This document shows, piece by piece, positions 14,740-23,944 of a stretch of 64,000 nt of DNA. The number at the start of each line of letters is the position of its first letter. Within the stretch, counting starts at the first letter, position 1. Position numbers and translations under genes: made by a program. Source of the stretch: Thalassospira lohafexi (lineage in GTDB: Bacteria; Pseudomonadota; Alphaproteobacteria; Rhodospirillales; Thalassospiraceae); contig NZ_NXGX01000006.1 of NCBI RefSeq assembly GCF_002844275.1, positions 62,001-126,000 on the forward strand. The letters run 5' to 3'. The notes under the pieces are model-generated. The model ran no database searches. It was not told the DNA's origin and worked only from the letters and a program-made list of their open reading frames with translations.

Positions 14740-15738
14740 TTAGTCGTCGGGATAGATCTGTTTCCAGTCATTTTTCATGCTGACGATGGTCCAGCCCAGT
14801 TTCGGGCCGTCGTCCAGACCCTTGTCGAGTTTGCCAAAGACCGATTTGCGGTCATAGGCGACTTCGCGGTCGGCATCGTCATGATGGACAATAAGGCCAA
14901 ACCGTTTTCCGTCCCCGGACGTCGTCCATTGCAGCATCTGAAAATCGCCATCCGAATTGCCAAAGGCGGCAATGGGGCGTTTGCCGATATGGCCAAGGAT
15001 GCCGATCGGTTTTCCTTCCTTGTCATCAAGGAAGTTAAGGGCCGCCTGACGGGTGATGACCGGTTCGCCGTCAACCACCTTATATTCGGTTTTGATCGAG
15101 GAGCCGACAACCCGTTCGGACGGAATGCCATACACCTTTTCGGTCCAGGGGCGCATGAATTCAATGCCGCCGCCCGACACGATGAAGACCTTGAAATCAT
15201 TGTCATGAAGATAGTCAATCAGCTCAAGCATCGGCTGATAGACCATGTCGGTATATAGTCGGCCGGTTTCGGGGTGCTTGGCCGTTGCGATCCAGTCAGA
15301 GGCAATTTTGGTGAATTCGTCGCTGGTCATGCCGGCATGGGTGACGGCGACCAGTTCGAGAACGCCCTTTTCACCGGTGGCGGCCAGACCCTTTAGATCC
15401 CCGGCAAGAACCGATTTATAGGGTTCGGTATCCTTCCATTCCGGGTGGTCGGGGGCCGTTTTCTTGACGCGGTCGAGTGCGAAGGCGAGCTGGACATACA
15501 TCGGCTGCTCGCTCCAGAGCGTGCCGTCATTGTCAAAGGTGGCGATCCGGTCGGCCGGGACCACGTAATCGGCACTGCCGTCGGTGGTGACCGCGGTGAC
15601 GAAGTCAACGATTGCCTGTTTTGTCTTGCCCTCATTCCATGAGGAAAGCGGATCGGATTGGGCCAAAGCGCCTGTTGCCGAGAGGCCGAGTGTCAGGATG
15701 GCAGTGCCCAAAATATGTAAAACTGACTTGAAACCCAT
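14740..15738 (-). CDS. Secreted HAD-superfamily phosphatase
   Basis: This 332-residue protein has a clear Sec signal peptide (MGFKSVLHILGTAILTLGLS, cleaved after ALA at about residue 26). The HAD motifs follow: motif I FDNDGTLW (nucleophile Asp at about 69, acid/base Asp at 71), motif II FIVSGGG, a Lys region, and motif IV GNSDGDFQML. It belongs to the phosphoserine-phosphatase-like HAD group that acts in the periplasm; the substrate is unknown. It lies between the sulfatase and its activating enzyme in one leftward operon. This suggests sequential removal of sulfate and phosphate groups from an environmental organic compound (inference). Confidence 0.87.
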   Translation of the reverse strand: MGFKSVLHILGTAILTLGLSATGALAQSDPLSSWNEGKTKQAIVDFVTAVTTDGSADYVVPADRIATFDNDGTLWSEQPMYVQLAFALDRVKKTAPDHPEWKDTEPYKSVLAGDLKGLAATGEKGVLELVAVTHAGMTSDEFTKIASDWIATAKHPETGRLYTDMVYQPMLELIDYLHDNDFKVFIVSGGGIEFMRPWTEKVYGIPSERVVGSSIKTEYKVVDGEPVITRQAALNFLDDKEGKPIGILGHIGKRPIAAFGNSDGDFQMLQWTTSGDGKRFGLIVHHDDADREVAYDRKSVFGKLDKGLDDGPKLGWTIVSMKNDWKQIYPDD

Positions 15739-15777
15739 GGGATAAGTCCTTTCAGAAACAAATTTTCACGGCAAAGC

Positions 15778-15801
15778 CCGCCCCGCTTTGCAACGGGGCG
15801 G
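15778..15801. promoter_or_regulatory. Intercistronic hairpin between sulfatase and HAD genes
   Basis: CCGCCCCG and CGGGGCGG pair around an 8-base loop. No T run follows on either strand, so it is probably a messenger-stabilising or processing hairpin rather than a terminator. Confidence 0.6.
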
Positions 15802-15819
15802 ACGTGTCATTTCATGAGA

Positions 15820-17466
15820 TCAGTTTCCGCTTGGAAGGCCGATGTTGAAGCCTTCTTTTTCCAAGGCCTCGCGCACATAATTGAAGCGCTGATACTGGCT
15901 GAGTGTGATCGGGCCGGTATAGACTTCGCTTTGTGCTTTGCGTGGCGGATACTTGATGTAGGTCTTCATCAGTTCCGCGACTTCCTTGTTGATCACCGGC
16001 AGGTACCAGGTCCGTTCGGTGTAGTTGTTCATGAAGATGTCGTAGCGTTCCTGCGGATCCTGAAGGATATCAAAGATCTGCGGGACAGCGGCGACATAGC
16101 TTTCAGCACCTTTCCAGCCAAGGTTGGAGTCAACCGCCAGACCGCCGGTGGTGGCACCGTTATCGCCGCGGAGGTTGAAGACAGCCTTGTAGTGGCCAAC
16201 GCGTGCGGCACCCGGGGTCAATTCATCTTCGGTGAAATAGAACCAGGCTTCACGGTCAGACTCACCAGTGCCTTCCCAGACCGGGGTCATGTCATAGCTG
16301 TCGAAAATGATCGGTTTACCATCGCGGTCATTTTCAGGCAGCTCAATATCGGCGACAGAGGCGAATGTTGCCATCAGGTCAAGACCGCCAACAACAGCGG
16401 CACTTCTGGTATCGGGTTCAACATGTCCGGGCCAGCGCACGATGGCCGGGACGCGGTTGCCACCTTCGCGCACGGTGCCCTTGGTGCCACGGAACGGCGT
16501 ATAACCGGCATCCGGGTAAACGTCCTGCCATGCGCCGTTGTCGGTAGTCCAGAAGACGATGGTGTTGTCCTTGAGCCCCAGTTCGTCGAGCTTGTTGATG
16601 ACGTTCCCGATGCGGGCATCAAGTTCGACCACAGAGTCCGCATATTTCGATTTGGAAATCGATTTGTGCTCAAAATCGGGATGCGGAAGGTTGGGCTGAT
16701 GAACCTTCATGAAGTTCACATTGATGAAGAAAGGCGTATCGGGTTTCTTTGCCGCTTCTTCGAGGAACTCGATAGAGGCTTTTTCGACATAGCCGTCAAA
16801 ATAGGGAATGCCGACCACACCCTTGTCCGGGGTATCAACATACTGGCCATTGATTTTGAAATCTTCGGTCGGTTTTTCACCGGCCTTGCCCGACAGTGAA
16901 CCCTTGGTGACATCGATGAACATTTGACGAAGATCGTCAGGCATGTCGGGGAACCACGTCGTGTCGGCATAGGTGTAGGCGTTGAGATGGTAGAGCCCGA
17001 CATATTTCATGATGTCGTAGCCCTGAGCATTGGGAAGGGCATAATCCTCTTCACCCAGATGCCACTTGCCGGTGAAATAGGTATCGTAGCCACCGGTTTT
17101 AAGGACAGAAGCAAGCGTCCATTCGGCTGCTGGAAGGCCGCCGCCCTGCCCCTGAAAGGCAACAGTCGTCATGCCCGAACGGTTCGGGATGCGGCCGGTC
17201 TGCATGGCGGCGCGTCCCGGTGTGCAGCTTGGCTGTGCATAGAAGGATGTGAACATCATGCCTTCGTCAGCCAGTTTATCGATATTGGGGGTTGGCATGC
17301 CGCGCGCTTCACCACCCAGATACGGGCCGGTATCGCTATAGCCGGTATCATCGGAAACAATAAACAGGATGTTTGGCTTTTTCGCATCTTGTGCGAATGC
17401 CAAGCCGGGCAGGGTGGTGCAGGCAAGACCTGCTGCCAGTAACCCTGCGGTGATTTTCGATTGCAT
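15820..17466 (-). CDS. Arylsulfatase (type I, formylglycine-dependent), secreted
   Basis: This is a 548-residue sulfatase with a signal peptide (cleavage after AFA at about residue 25). The metal-binding start NILFIVSDDTGYSD is followed by the active-site signature SCTPGRAAMQTGR. Cys81 sits in the Cys-x-Pro-x-Arg context needed for conversion to formylglycine. Further features are TGKWHLGE, FFINVNFMKVHQPNLPHP and the metal site WTTDNGAW. It should hydrolyse sulfate esters of exported or environmental compounds in the periplasm. The presence of a cognate formylglycine-generating enzyme two genes downstream supports activity. Its promoter region is a long 506-base upstream interval with a palindrome. 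The exact substrate is not predictable. Confidence 0.93.
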   Translation of the reverse strand: MQSKITAGLLAAGLACTTLPGLAFAQDAKKPNILFIVSDDTGYSDTGPYLGGEARGMPTPNIDKLADEGMMFTSFYAQPSCTPGRAAMQTGRIPNRSGMTTVAFQGQGGGLPAAEWTLASVLKTGGYDTYFTGKWHLGEEDYALPNAQGYDIMKYVGLYHLNAYTYADTTWFPDMPDDLRQMFIDVTKGSLSGKAGEKPTEDFKINGQYVDTPDKGVVGIPYFDGYVEKASIEFLEEAAKKPDTPFFINVNFMKVHQPNLPHPDFEHKSISKSKYADSVVELDARIGNVINKLDELGLKDNTIVFWTTDNGAWQDVYPDAGYTPFRGTKGTVREGGNRVPAIVRWPGHVEPDTRSAAVVGGLDLMATFASVADIELPENDRDGKPIIFDSYDMTPVWEGTGESDREAWFYFTEDELTPGAARVGHYKAVFNLRGDNGATTGGLAVDSNLGWKGAESYVAAVPQIFDILQDPQERYDIFMNNYTERTWYLPVINKEVAELMKTYIKYPPRKAQSEVYTGPITLSQYQRFNYVREALEKEGFNIGLPSGN

Positions 17467-17656
17467 AGCTGATTAGCTCCCTTTTTGTCCGCTTGAAACG
17501 GGGGCGATACGCCTCCCTTTTGCTCGTGCTCCCTTAAAGAGAGCGTTGAGTTTCCAATTGAGCGATGCGGTTATTGCCTGAATGCTGCGGGTCGAATCCC
17601 ATTTTGGGTTCGGCATTCCCTGGCATGGTAGGTCATTGCAAAATCTTGGTAATATG

Positions 17657-17684
17657 TCCTGAAAGCGGGATCGGAGTTTCAGGA
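17657..17684. promoter_or_regulatory. Inverted repeat, possible operator of sulfatase operon
   Basis: TCCTGAAA and TTTCAGGA are perfect arms separated by 12 bases, about 190 bases ahead of the sulfatase start. It could be a regulator binding site. No regulator gene is adjacent. Confidence 0.45.
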
Positions 17685-17900
17685 ATACAGAACGGTTAGC
17701 CCTTGCCGATTGAACGGGAATAGATCAGGAACCGCTTACAAGATAATGTTTCTACCCCGTTGATCGTTGCAATTAATGGAGCCTCTTAGTTGATTATTGG
17801 GGCTCGGCAATAGCTTAGCAAGATGTAAACTGTAATTTGTAGTCGAAATTTTTGTTACAGCCTTTGCGGGAGGTCATGCTGTGTTTGATGGTTTGGCCAA

Positions 17901-17931
17901 AGAAAAAGGGGCAAACTTTCGTTCACCCCTT
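17901..17931 (-). terminator. Terminator of the purM-purN operon
   Basis: Read leftwards, AAGGGGTGAAC and GTTTGCCCCTT form an 11-pair stem (two G-U pairs) closed by a GAAA tetraloop. The stem is followed by a short T run (TTTC). It lies 40 bases after the purN stop. Confidence 0.8.
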
Positions 17932-17972
17932 GCTGGCTAAAACCATTTGCGGATCGCCCGCCACGGGTTCTT

Positions 17973-18656
17973 TCATCCGGGTTCTAGCACCGGATTGATG
18001 TCGGCCATTTCAAGTGTTTTGGCGTCGGCAACCGTGACAATGCCCTTGGCATCGACAGAAACGCGCCCGTCAGCGATCCAGCGGATGACTTGCGGGTAAA
18101 TCTTGTGTTCCTGTTTGAGGATACGCTGGGCCAGTTTGCCTGCATCATCGGTGGGAAGAACCGGGACGACGGCCTGTGCGATGATCGGGCCGCTATCGAC
18201 TTCGGGCACGACGTAATGCACGGTGCATCCGGCAAATTTCACCCCGGCATCAAGGGCGGCCTGATGAACGCCAAGGCCCTTAAAGCTTGGCAGAAGGGAT
18301 GGATGGATATTGATCAGCCGGTCTTTCCAGCGGGTGACGAAGCTGTCACTGACCAAGCGCAGATAGCCCGCCAAGACAACAAGATCGGCACCAGATTCTT
18401 CGATCAGGGTGCTGACCGCCGCATCGTAGGCTTCGCGACCGCCATCATATCCCTTATGCGAGATGGCCTCGGCCCGGATGCCCGCACGGCGGCCCCGGTC
18501 AAGCCCACCGGCATCAAGCTGGTTTGAAAAGACCAGCACGACTTCGGCGGGGTAATCGGGCGCATTGCAGGCATCAAGGATGGCTTGCAGGTTCGACCCG
18601 CCGCCTGAAATCAGAACGGCGAGCTTCAGCTTTTTGCCGTTGGTTACTTTTCCCAT
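17973..18656 (-). CDS. purN: Phosphoribosylglycinamide formyltransferase
   Basis: This 227-residue enzyme uses 10-formyltetrahydrofolate to formylate glycinamide ribonucleotide in purine synthesis. The glycine-rich phosphate loop [10 protein letters not shown] lies near residues 17-26. The catalytic region has [12 protein letters not shown], with the HxSLLP His, plus [13 protein letters not shown] with the conserved Asp. All are intact. Its start overlaps the end of purM by 13 bases, giving translational coupling in the usual alphaproteobacterial purM-purN order. The C-terminus carries a short extra tail (DINPVLEPG). Confidence 0.96.
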   Translation of the reverse strand: MGKVTNGKKLKLAVLISGGGSNLQAILDACNAPDYPAEVVLVFSNQLDAGGLDRGRRAGIRAEAISHKGYDGGREAYDAAVSTLIEESGADLVVLAGYLRLVSDSFVTRWKDRLINIHPSLLPSFKGLGVHQAALDAGVKFAGCTVHYVVPEVDSGPIIAQAVVPVLPTDDAGKLAQRILKQEHKIYPQVIRWIADGRVSVDAKGIVTVADAKTLEMADINPVLEPG

Positions 18657-19717
18657 GAACGGGCCATGTTTTTGATCACGACCTGTGGACCATCACCGGC
18701 ACGCGGGCCAATGAAACCGATCTGGCTGACAGTTTCGCCGTGCTCGCGCAGCAATGTTTCGGCTTCGTCGGCCTTATCGGCAGGGACCACGACGCACATG
18801 CCAATGCCGCAGTTAAAGGTGCGCGCCATTTCCATGGCCGGAATGCCGCCCTGTTCACCGAGCCATTTAAAGATCGGCAGATACTCCCACGTGCTGGCGT
18901 CAAAGACAGCCGTCAGGTTTTCGGGCAGAACGCGCGGAACGTTTTCGGTCAGGCCACCACCCGTGATGTGGGCAAGGGCCTTGATCAGACCGGCCTTGTG
19001 CGCGGCCAAGCAGCTTTTGACATAAATCTTGGTCGGTTCAAGAAGGGCTTCGCCAACGGTTTTGCCCGGTGCGAACGGGGCATCATCGGCGTAACCAAGG
19101 CCAGCCTTTTCAACAACCTTGCGAACCAGCGAATAGCCGTTGGAATGCACGCCACTTGAGGCCAGACCAAGGATAACGTCGCCTTCGGCAACGGTGCTGC
19201 CATCGAGAAGTTCGCCACGTTCGGCCGCCCCGACGGCAAAACCGGCAAGGTCGTATTCGCCGTCAGCATACATGCCCGGCATTTCAGCGGTTTCGCCGCC
19301 AATCAAGGCACAGCCCGCCTGTTTGCAGCCCTCGGCAATACCTGCGACAACATCCGCAGCATTATCGACGGATAGTTTGCCGGTTGCGAAGTAATCAAGG
19401 AACAAAAGCGGTTCGGCACCCTGCACGACAAGGTCATTGACACTCATGGCGACAAGGTCGATGCCGACGGTATCGTGTTTGTCGGCCAGAAAGGCGACTT
19501 TGAGTTTGGTGCCAACCCCGTCGGTGCAGGAGACCAGTACCGGATCGTTATAGCCCGCCGCCTTAAGGTCAAACAGCGCGCCAAATCCACCAAGGCCACC
19601 GGACACACCCGCACGCGAGGTTGCCTTTGCCAGTGGTTTGATACGATCGACAAGGGCATTCCCGGCATCAATATCGACACCGGAGTCCTTATAGGTAAGG
19701 CCATTGGAGGAGGTCAT
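18644..19717 (-). CDS. purM: Phosphoribosylformylglycinamidine cyclo-ligase
   Basis: This 357-residue AIR synthetase closes the imidazole ring in purine synthesis using ATP. It shows the PurM fold features: [17 protein letters not shown] at the start, GGFGALF, the nucleotide-binding [48 protein letters not shown] and [15 protein letters not shown]. The start at 19717 ([11 protein letters not shown]) has AGGA eight bases upstream. An ATG seven codons further up is less likely. It is the first gene of a two-gene operon with purN and faces the DUF2066 gene across a 357-base divergent interval. Confidence 0.97.
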   Translation of the reverse strand: MTSSNGLTYKDSGVDIDAGNALVDRIKPLAKATSRAGVSGGLGGFGALFDLKAAGYNDPVLVSCTDGVGTKLKVAFLADKHDTVGIDLVAMSVNDLVVQGAEPLLFLDYFATGKLSVDNAADVVAGIAEGCKQAGCALIGGETAEMPGMYADGEYDLAGFAVGAAERGELLDGSTVAEGDVILGLASSGVHSNGYSLVRKVVEKAGLGYADDAPFAPGKTVGEALLEPTKIYVKSCLAAHKAGLIKALAHITGGGLTENVPRVLPENLTAVFDASTWEYLPIFKWLGEQGGIPAMEMARTFNCGIGMCVVVPADKADEAETLLREHGETVSQIGFIGPRAGDGPQVVIKNMARSWEK

Positions 19718-20074
19718 TTCAGGGATCCTTGGCAGCAAACATGCATGATAAACGGGCGGGCGACCCCGCGTTTTTCATCAGTACGTTCTGACTTCAGGCC
19801 CGATATTCAAGTGTCACTTGCGGTCCGGGTCGCAGTTTGCAACGCTGCTGTTTGACCAATCCGCCTTACTGACGCCTTTAACCAGATATAACTCAGTCCT
19901 ACTGATAAAAAACGCGGGCTTGATAATTTCCGCTGGCCCGAAAATACTCAAACGCGGACAATATGCAATGATCACCTGCGCATGACAGAGTTTTCTTTGC
20001 AGAATGCGTTCAACATGCCACAAAGAGCGGCAATAAAGAATCACATACGACGAGATTAGGGCAAAGAGGCATAA
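19718..20074. other. Divergent promoter region purM / DUF2066 gene
   Basis: This 357-base interval has no supportable ORF on either strand. It must hold both promoters. I see no purine riboswitch-like core and no strong palindrome. Confidence 0.55.
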
Positions 20075-21199
20075 GTGCTTACTTCATTGAAAAACATCAA
20101 GATGTTGGCTGGCGCTGCGACGGTTTCCATGATCCTGGCGTTCCCCGCAATGGCACAGGACATATTCACTGTCAGCGGCGTTCATGTCGATGAAAGTGCA
20201 GATACGGCCGCTGCCGCCCGTGAACAGGCGCTTGAAATCGGTCAGCGTCGTGCGTTCGAAGAAGTTGTGGCGCGCCTGACACTGCCCGAAGATCGTCAGG
20301 CCCTTTCGACACCCAATACGTCCGAGATCACCAATATGGTGCGTGACTTTGGTGTGTCGAACGAGAAAACATCCTCCGTGCGCTATATCGCGGATATGAC
20401 CGTGCGGTTCAAGGATGACGAATTGCGCAACTATTTGCGTTTTCGCGATATTTCCTTTGCCGAACTGCAATCCAAGCCGGTGCTCATGGTGCCGGTTTAT
20501 CGCACGCAAGGGTCCGTGACCCTGTGGGATGATCCCAATCCGTGGCGTGATGTCTGGTCACGCAATGTTGCCGCGTCCGGTTTGGTGCCGATCAAGGCAC
20601 CGATTGGTGATTTGAGCGACATCGGGACGGTTTCGGCCGAGCAGGCGGAAAGTGGTGCTATGGAGCGGCTTTCGGAACTTGCCAAACGGTATGGGGCCAA
20701 TGTTGCCGTTGTTGCCAGTGCCGATGTCAGTGGTCCGAGCGGCGGCGAAACGGTTGATGTGACCGTGACGCGCTATGACCCGAACGGTGCGCCGCAGGTT
20801 TTTGGTGTGCGTGAAGCCACCCAGAGCGGTGAGACGCTGGATCAAACTTTGGTACGTGCGGCCAAGTCGGTTGCCGATCAGCTTTCAGACAGCTGGAAAC
20901 GCGCCAATCTGATTAATTTCAGCACCGGTGGCAGCCTGATGGTGTTTATCCCGATTACCGGTCTTCAGGACTGGGCGAAGATCGAAGACAAGATGGTTGG
21001 CTTGCCGGTCGTGCGCAGTGCGCGTGTTGTGGCGATGTCACGCCGTGAAGTTCAGCTTTCGCTTGATTTCGTCGGATCGACCGATCAGTTGCAAACCGCC
21101 CTTAATCAGCAAAATCTTAGCCTGACCCGTATGGGCGAGCTTTGGTTCATTCAGCCGGTTGGGACAGACCGGTTGGAAGGCCTGTCACTTGGCGGCTAA
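20075..21199 (+). CDS. DUF2066 family exported protein
   Basis: This 374-residue protein starts at a GTG with GAGG five bases upstream. A signal peptide (MLTSLKNIKMLAGAATVSMI, cleavage after AMA) precedes the mature DUF2066 domain, recognisable from VHVDESADTAAAAREQALEIGQRRAFEEVV and the later PVLMVPVYRTQGSVTLWDDPNPW and LVPIKAPIGDLSDI segments. The family is conserved in alpha- and gammaproteobacteria. Its function is not established. Here it is followed by an AI-2E-type permease and the DnaA-like HdaA gene. That order recurs in Rhodospirillales genomes as I know them. Location is probably periplasmic. Confidence 0.88.
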   Translation: MLTSLKNIKMLAGAATVSMILAFPAMAQDIFTVSGVHVDESADTAAAAREQALEIGQRRAFEEVVARLTLPEDRQALSTPNTSEITNMVRDFGVSNEKTSSVRYIADMTVRFKDDELRNYLRFRDISFAELQSKPVLMVPVYRTQGSVTLWDDPNPWRDVWSRNVAASGLVPIKAPIGDLSDIGTVSAEQAESGAMERLSELAKRYGANVAVVASADVSGPSGGETVDVTVTRYDPNGAPQVFGVREATQSGETLDQTLVRAAKSVADQLSDSWKRANLINFSTGGSLMVFIPITGLQDWAKIEDKMVGLPVVRSARVVAMSRREVQLSLDFVGSTDQLQTALNQQNLSLTRMGELWFIQPVGTDRLEGLSLGG

Positions 21200-21302
21200 T
21201 ATCGGGGGAGTGGCAGGCCGAGGTTTGCCAACAATCCGATACATCGCGGTATCTCGACGATCACCGGTTTTGGGCGTCTGGAAAAACTAGGGGAAACCAG
21301 AC

Positions 21303-22400
21303 ATGACATTTCGGCAGCAAGCACGTTTCTGGCTGGTTTTCACCATCGGGTTCTTTTTCCTGGTGTGGTTGTTTTCAAGCATCCTGTTGCCGTTTGTTGC
21401 CGGGATGGCGATTGCCTATTTCCTTGATCCGCTGGCCGATAAGCTTGAGGCGCGCGGCATTAGCCGCACCGTGGCAACCAGCATTATTACAGCCCTTTTC
21501 TTCCTGGTTTTCCTGTTTGTCTTACTGTTGATTGTGCCGATGATCGGCAGCCAGTTGGCCGGGTTCCTTGAACGGTTGCCGGGCTATGTCGACACGTTGC
21601 AGACCAATGTCGGACCTTATCTTCAGCATATTCTCGACCGGGTGGCACCCGAAACGCTGCAAAGTGTTTCCGATGCGATCAAGGGGCAAACGGCCAACGC
21701 GCTTAAATGGGTTGGCAATGTTCTGACCAATGTTTTGTCGGGCGGGCTGGCGTTTTTGAACTTCCTCAGCCTGTTGTTCATTACCCCGGTTGTGTCGTTC
21801 TATCTTTTGCGCGACTGGGACAAGATCGTTGCCAAGATCGACAGTTATCTGCCGCGCCGTTCGGCCCGTGATATTCGCCAGTGCGCACGCGAAATTGACG
21901 ATACCCTTGCCGGGTTTGTCCGCGGGCAGTCGACGGTGTGCATGTTGCTGGGGCTGTTTTACGGGCTTGGCCTGACACTGGCGGGTTTGGAATTTGGCTT
22001 TGTCATCGGGCTTATGACCGGGCTTGTCTCGTTCGTGCCGTATTTCGGAATGATTGCCGGATTTGCCGTTGGTTTCGGGGTGGCCTTGGCACAGTTCGGG
22101 GTCGGGCTTGACCTTGGGATTGTGGTCATTGTCTTTTTGATCGGGCAGTTGCTTGAGGGTAATTTCCTGACGCCAAAACTGGTGGGTGACAAGGTTGGGC
22201 TGCATGCGGTCTGGGTGATGTTTGCCCTGCTTGCCGGTGGTGCCGTGTTTGGATTGCTTGGCGTGATGCTGGCCGTGCCGGTGGCCGCCGTGATCGGGGT
22301 GCTTGTGCGCTACGGATTAAGACAGTATCTCGACAGTCGTTTATATGATCATGGTTCCCATCCCCAAGAGGGTGATGGGGTCGAGAGCACCGAGAATTGA
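21303..22400 (+). CDS. AI-2E family (PerM/YdiK-like) membrane transporter
   Basis: This 365-residue protein has about eight hydrophobic spans in the PF01594 layout. Two spans come first (WLVFTIGFFFLVWLFSSILLPF...GMAIAYFLDPLADKLEARGISRTVAT), then an amphipathic cytoplasmic region with NALKWVGNVL and LRDWDKIVAKIDSYLP. The final bundle ends with GNFLTPKLVGDKVGLHAVWVMFALLAGGAVFG. The signature GxFLxPxLVG is intact. Family members export small signalling or osmotic compounds, or act as ion/proton antiporters, so the substrate cannot be assigned. The stop is eight bases before the GTG of the hdaA gene, indicating an operon. Confidence 0.9.
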   Translation: MTFRQQARFWLVFTIGFFFLVWLFSSILLPFVAGMAIAYFLDPLADKLEARGISRTVATSIITALFFLVFLFVLLLIVPMIGSQLAGFLERLPGYVDTLQTNVGPYLQHILDRVAPETLQSVSDAIKGQTANALKWVGNVLTNVLSGGLAFLNFLSLLFITPVVSFYLLRDWDKIVAKIDSYLPRRSARDIRQCAREIDDTLAGFVRGQSTVCMLLGLFYGLGLTLAGLEFGFVIGLMTGLVSFVPYFGMIAGFAVGFGVALAQFGVGLDLGIVVIVFLIGQLLEGNFLTPKLVGDKVGLHAVWVMFALLAGGAVFGLLGVMLAVPVAAVIGVLVRYGLRQYLDSRLYDHGSHPQEGDGVESTEN

Positions 22401-22407
22401 GATCACA

Positions 22408-23160
22408 GTGACGCGGGCCAAAACGCCACCGGAAAAGGATATCAAGAACCAGAAGGCCAATCTGCCGGGCCAAACCGATGCCATTTCGGCCGAGGTCGCC
22501 CCGCAGCAATTGCCCTTGGCCCTAGAAATGCGTCCGGCGTTGGGACGCGATGATTTCATGGTGGCCCAAAGCAACAGCGAAGCGGTGGCGTGGATTGACC
22601 AGTGGCCAAACTGGCCTGTACCGGCCTTGTGCCTTTATGGGCCAAAGGGATGTGGCAAAAGCCATCTTGCCGAAGTGTGGCGGGCGAGGTCGGCTGCTTT
22701 GCGTGTCATGGCGCGTGATCTGGACGGGGTGCATCCCGATGATCTTTTGGGTGATGCCAAGGGATTGGTGATTGAGGATGCCGATAGCGGCCTTGACGAG
22801 ACAGTCTGCTTTCACATTTACAATATGCTTAAAGAGCGCGGTGGGCATTTGCTGTTGACCGCAACCCAGCCACCGGCCCGCTGGAAAGTGGCGTTGCCTG
22901 ATTTGAAATCGCGGTTGGGGGCGGCACTTGTGTGTGAAATTTCCCCGCCCGATGATGATTTGATGGTGGGGTTGTTGTTAAAGCTGTTTGCCGATCGGCA
23001 AATTCAGGCCGGGCCACAGACCATCAGTTATATCCTGCCCCGGATCGAGCGATCCTTTGTGGCGTTAAGCGAATTGGTGGCCGCAGTCGATCGGCGGGCA
23101 TTGGCGGAAAAGCGTGCGGTGACCTTGCCGCTTGTGCGTAGTGTTATGGAAGAGCTTTAG
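22408..23160 (+). CDS. hdaA: DnaA-related regulatory ATPase HdaA (Hda)
   Basis: This 250-residue protein corresponds to the AAA+ part of DnaA without its DNA-binding domain. It has QLPLALEMRPALGRDDFMVA (a clamp-binding QLPLAL motif at the N-terminus), Walker A YGPKGCGKSHLAEVW, Walker B-like GLVIEDAD, LLLTATQPPARW and an arginine-finger region PDLKSRLGAAL. In alphaproteobacteria HdaA together with the sliding clamp stimulates ATP hydrolysis on DnaA and prevents re-initiation. The GTG at 22408 is chosen because it follows the permease stop by eight bases and has a GAG motif. Upstream ATGs overlap the permease gene and add non-matching residues. Confidence 0.92.
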   Translation: MTRAKTPPEKDIKNQKANLPGQTDAISAEVAPQQLPLALEMRPALGRDDFMVAQSNSEAVAWIDQWPNWPVPALCLYGPKGCGKSHLAEVWRARSAALRVMARDLDGVHPDDLLGDAKGLVIEDADSGLDETVCFHIYNMLKERGGHLLLTATQPPARWKVALPDLKSRLGAALVCEISPPDDDLMVGLLLKLFADRQIQAGPQTISYILPRIERSFVALSELVAAVDRRALAEKRAVTLPLVRSVMEEL

Positions 23161-23308
23161 ATTACAACGGCTGTTAGTGGCGGGGACGATCCCCATATCA
23201 TGCCGGACTGATGATGCCAGACGGGCTTGTAAATTTACGCGAAATTCATAGGTATCTTTTACGGTTGCAGGCTATATTCGCAGCAATATCAATTACCGGA
23301 TAGCACGT

Positions 23309-23809
23309 GTGAGCCCACAGCAGACCAAAGCCAAACCGTCGTTAAAAATTCAAACCAATGCGCTGATTGACGGTGGTCACGTATTGGGGTGGCGCGAATG
23401 GATCGGACTTCCTGATCTGGGGGTGCCGTGGATCAAGGCCAAGGTCGATACCGGGGCAAGGACATCGTCGCTCCATGCGCTGTATCCGAAACTTATCACG
23501 CAAGACGGCAAGGATTTTGTCCGTTTTGTCCTGCCGCATTATCGTGGTGACGGGCATGGACGGATTGAATGTATCGCACCACTGGTTGAGCTTCGCGAGA
23601 TTCGCAGTTCGAACGGAAATGCCGAAGAACGGTTTATTGTCTCAACCCATATCGCGGTTGGACATCACAAGCTCAGGGTTGAAGTATCCCTGGCAAACCG
23701 GTCAATCATGGGCTTTCCCATGCTTTTGGGGCGTACGGCAATGAAGGCGGGAAGATTTTTGGTTCTACCATCAAAATCTTATCTTGCAGGGAAGCCCGAT
23801 CAGAGTTAG
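23309..23809 (+). CDS. RimB-like ATP-dependent zinc protease (retropepsin-like, PF05618)
   Basis: This 166-residue protein starts at a GTG. Its core reads GWREWIGLPDLGVPWIKAKVDTGARTSSLHA, with a retropepsin-like DTGA at about 47-50. The family's second signature is LANRSIMGFPMLLGRTAM. The family is named an ATP-dependent zinc protease, but the fold is that of aspartyl proteases. In pseudomonads the related RimB works with RimK on the C-terminal glutamates of ribosomal protein S6. Here rimK follows 135 bases downstream on the same strand. I infer that it trims or processes glutamylated protein tails added by RimK. Confidence 0.86.
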   Translation: MSPQQTKAKPSLKIQTNALIDGGHVLGWREWIGLPDLGVPWIKAKVDTGARTSSLHALYPKLITQDGKDFVRFVLPHYRGDGHGRIECIAPLVELREIRSSNGNAEERFIVSTHIAVGHHKLRVEVSLANRSIMGFPMLLGRTAMKAGRFLVLPSKSYLAGKPDQS

Positions 23810-23944
23810 ATGCGCAGAAGAACGATCATGTGCCGGAACAAAGTGTGGGCAGGGTCGTTTTTTCTTTCAGACAGTTTTATCGTTCCCGTAAACGAGATTT
23901 GATCGTTTGCGAGCCTTTTCATTCCGACCCTGGGAGCTCATTGC

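Larger units (their letters stand above)
17467..17972. other. Upstream region of the sulfatase operon
   Basis: No coding sequence is supported in this 506-base stretch. It contains the terminator of purM-purN at its right end and a perfect 8-base inverted repeat near 17657-17684. The rest must hold the sulfatase promoter, which I cannot place with confidence. Confidence 0.6.

Noticed and set aside
15778-15801. Rho-independent terminator between sulfatase and HAD genes
   Set aside because: The stem is strong, but neither strand has a T run after it, and the genes look co-transcribed.
15814-16899. Plus-strand open frame of 361 codons
   Set aside because: Shadow of the arylsulfatase gene, whose catalytic motifs and signal peptide are clear in the other direction.
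17590-17650. tRNA T-loop-like and sigma-54-like sequences upstream of the sulfatase
   Set aside because: No acceptor or anticodon stem can be formed around GGTCGAATCCC. The GG and GC elements of the sigma-54-like match are 14 bases apart instead of 10.
19718-20074. Possible purine riboswitch upstream of purM
   Set aside because: No conserved three-way-junction core or terminator is visible, and Gram-negative purM genes are rarely riboswitch controlled.
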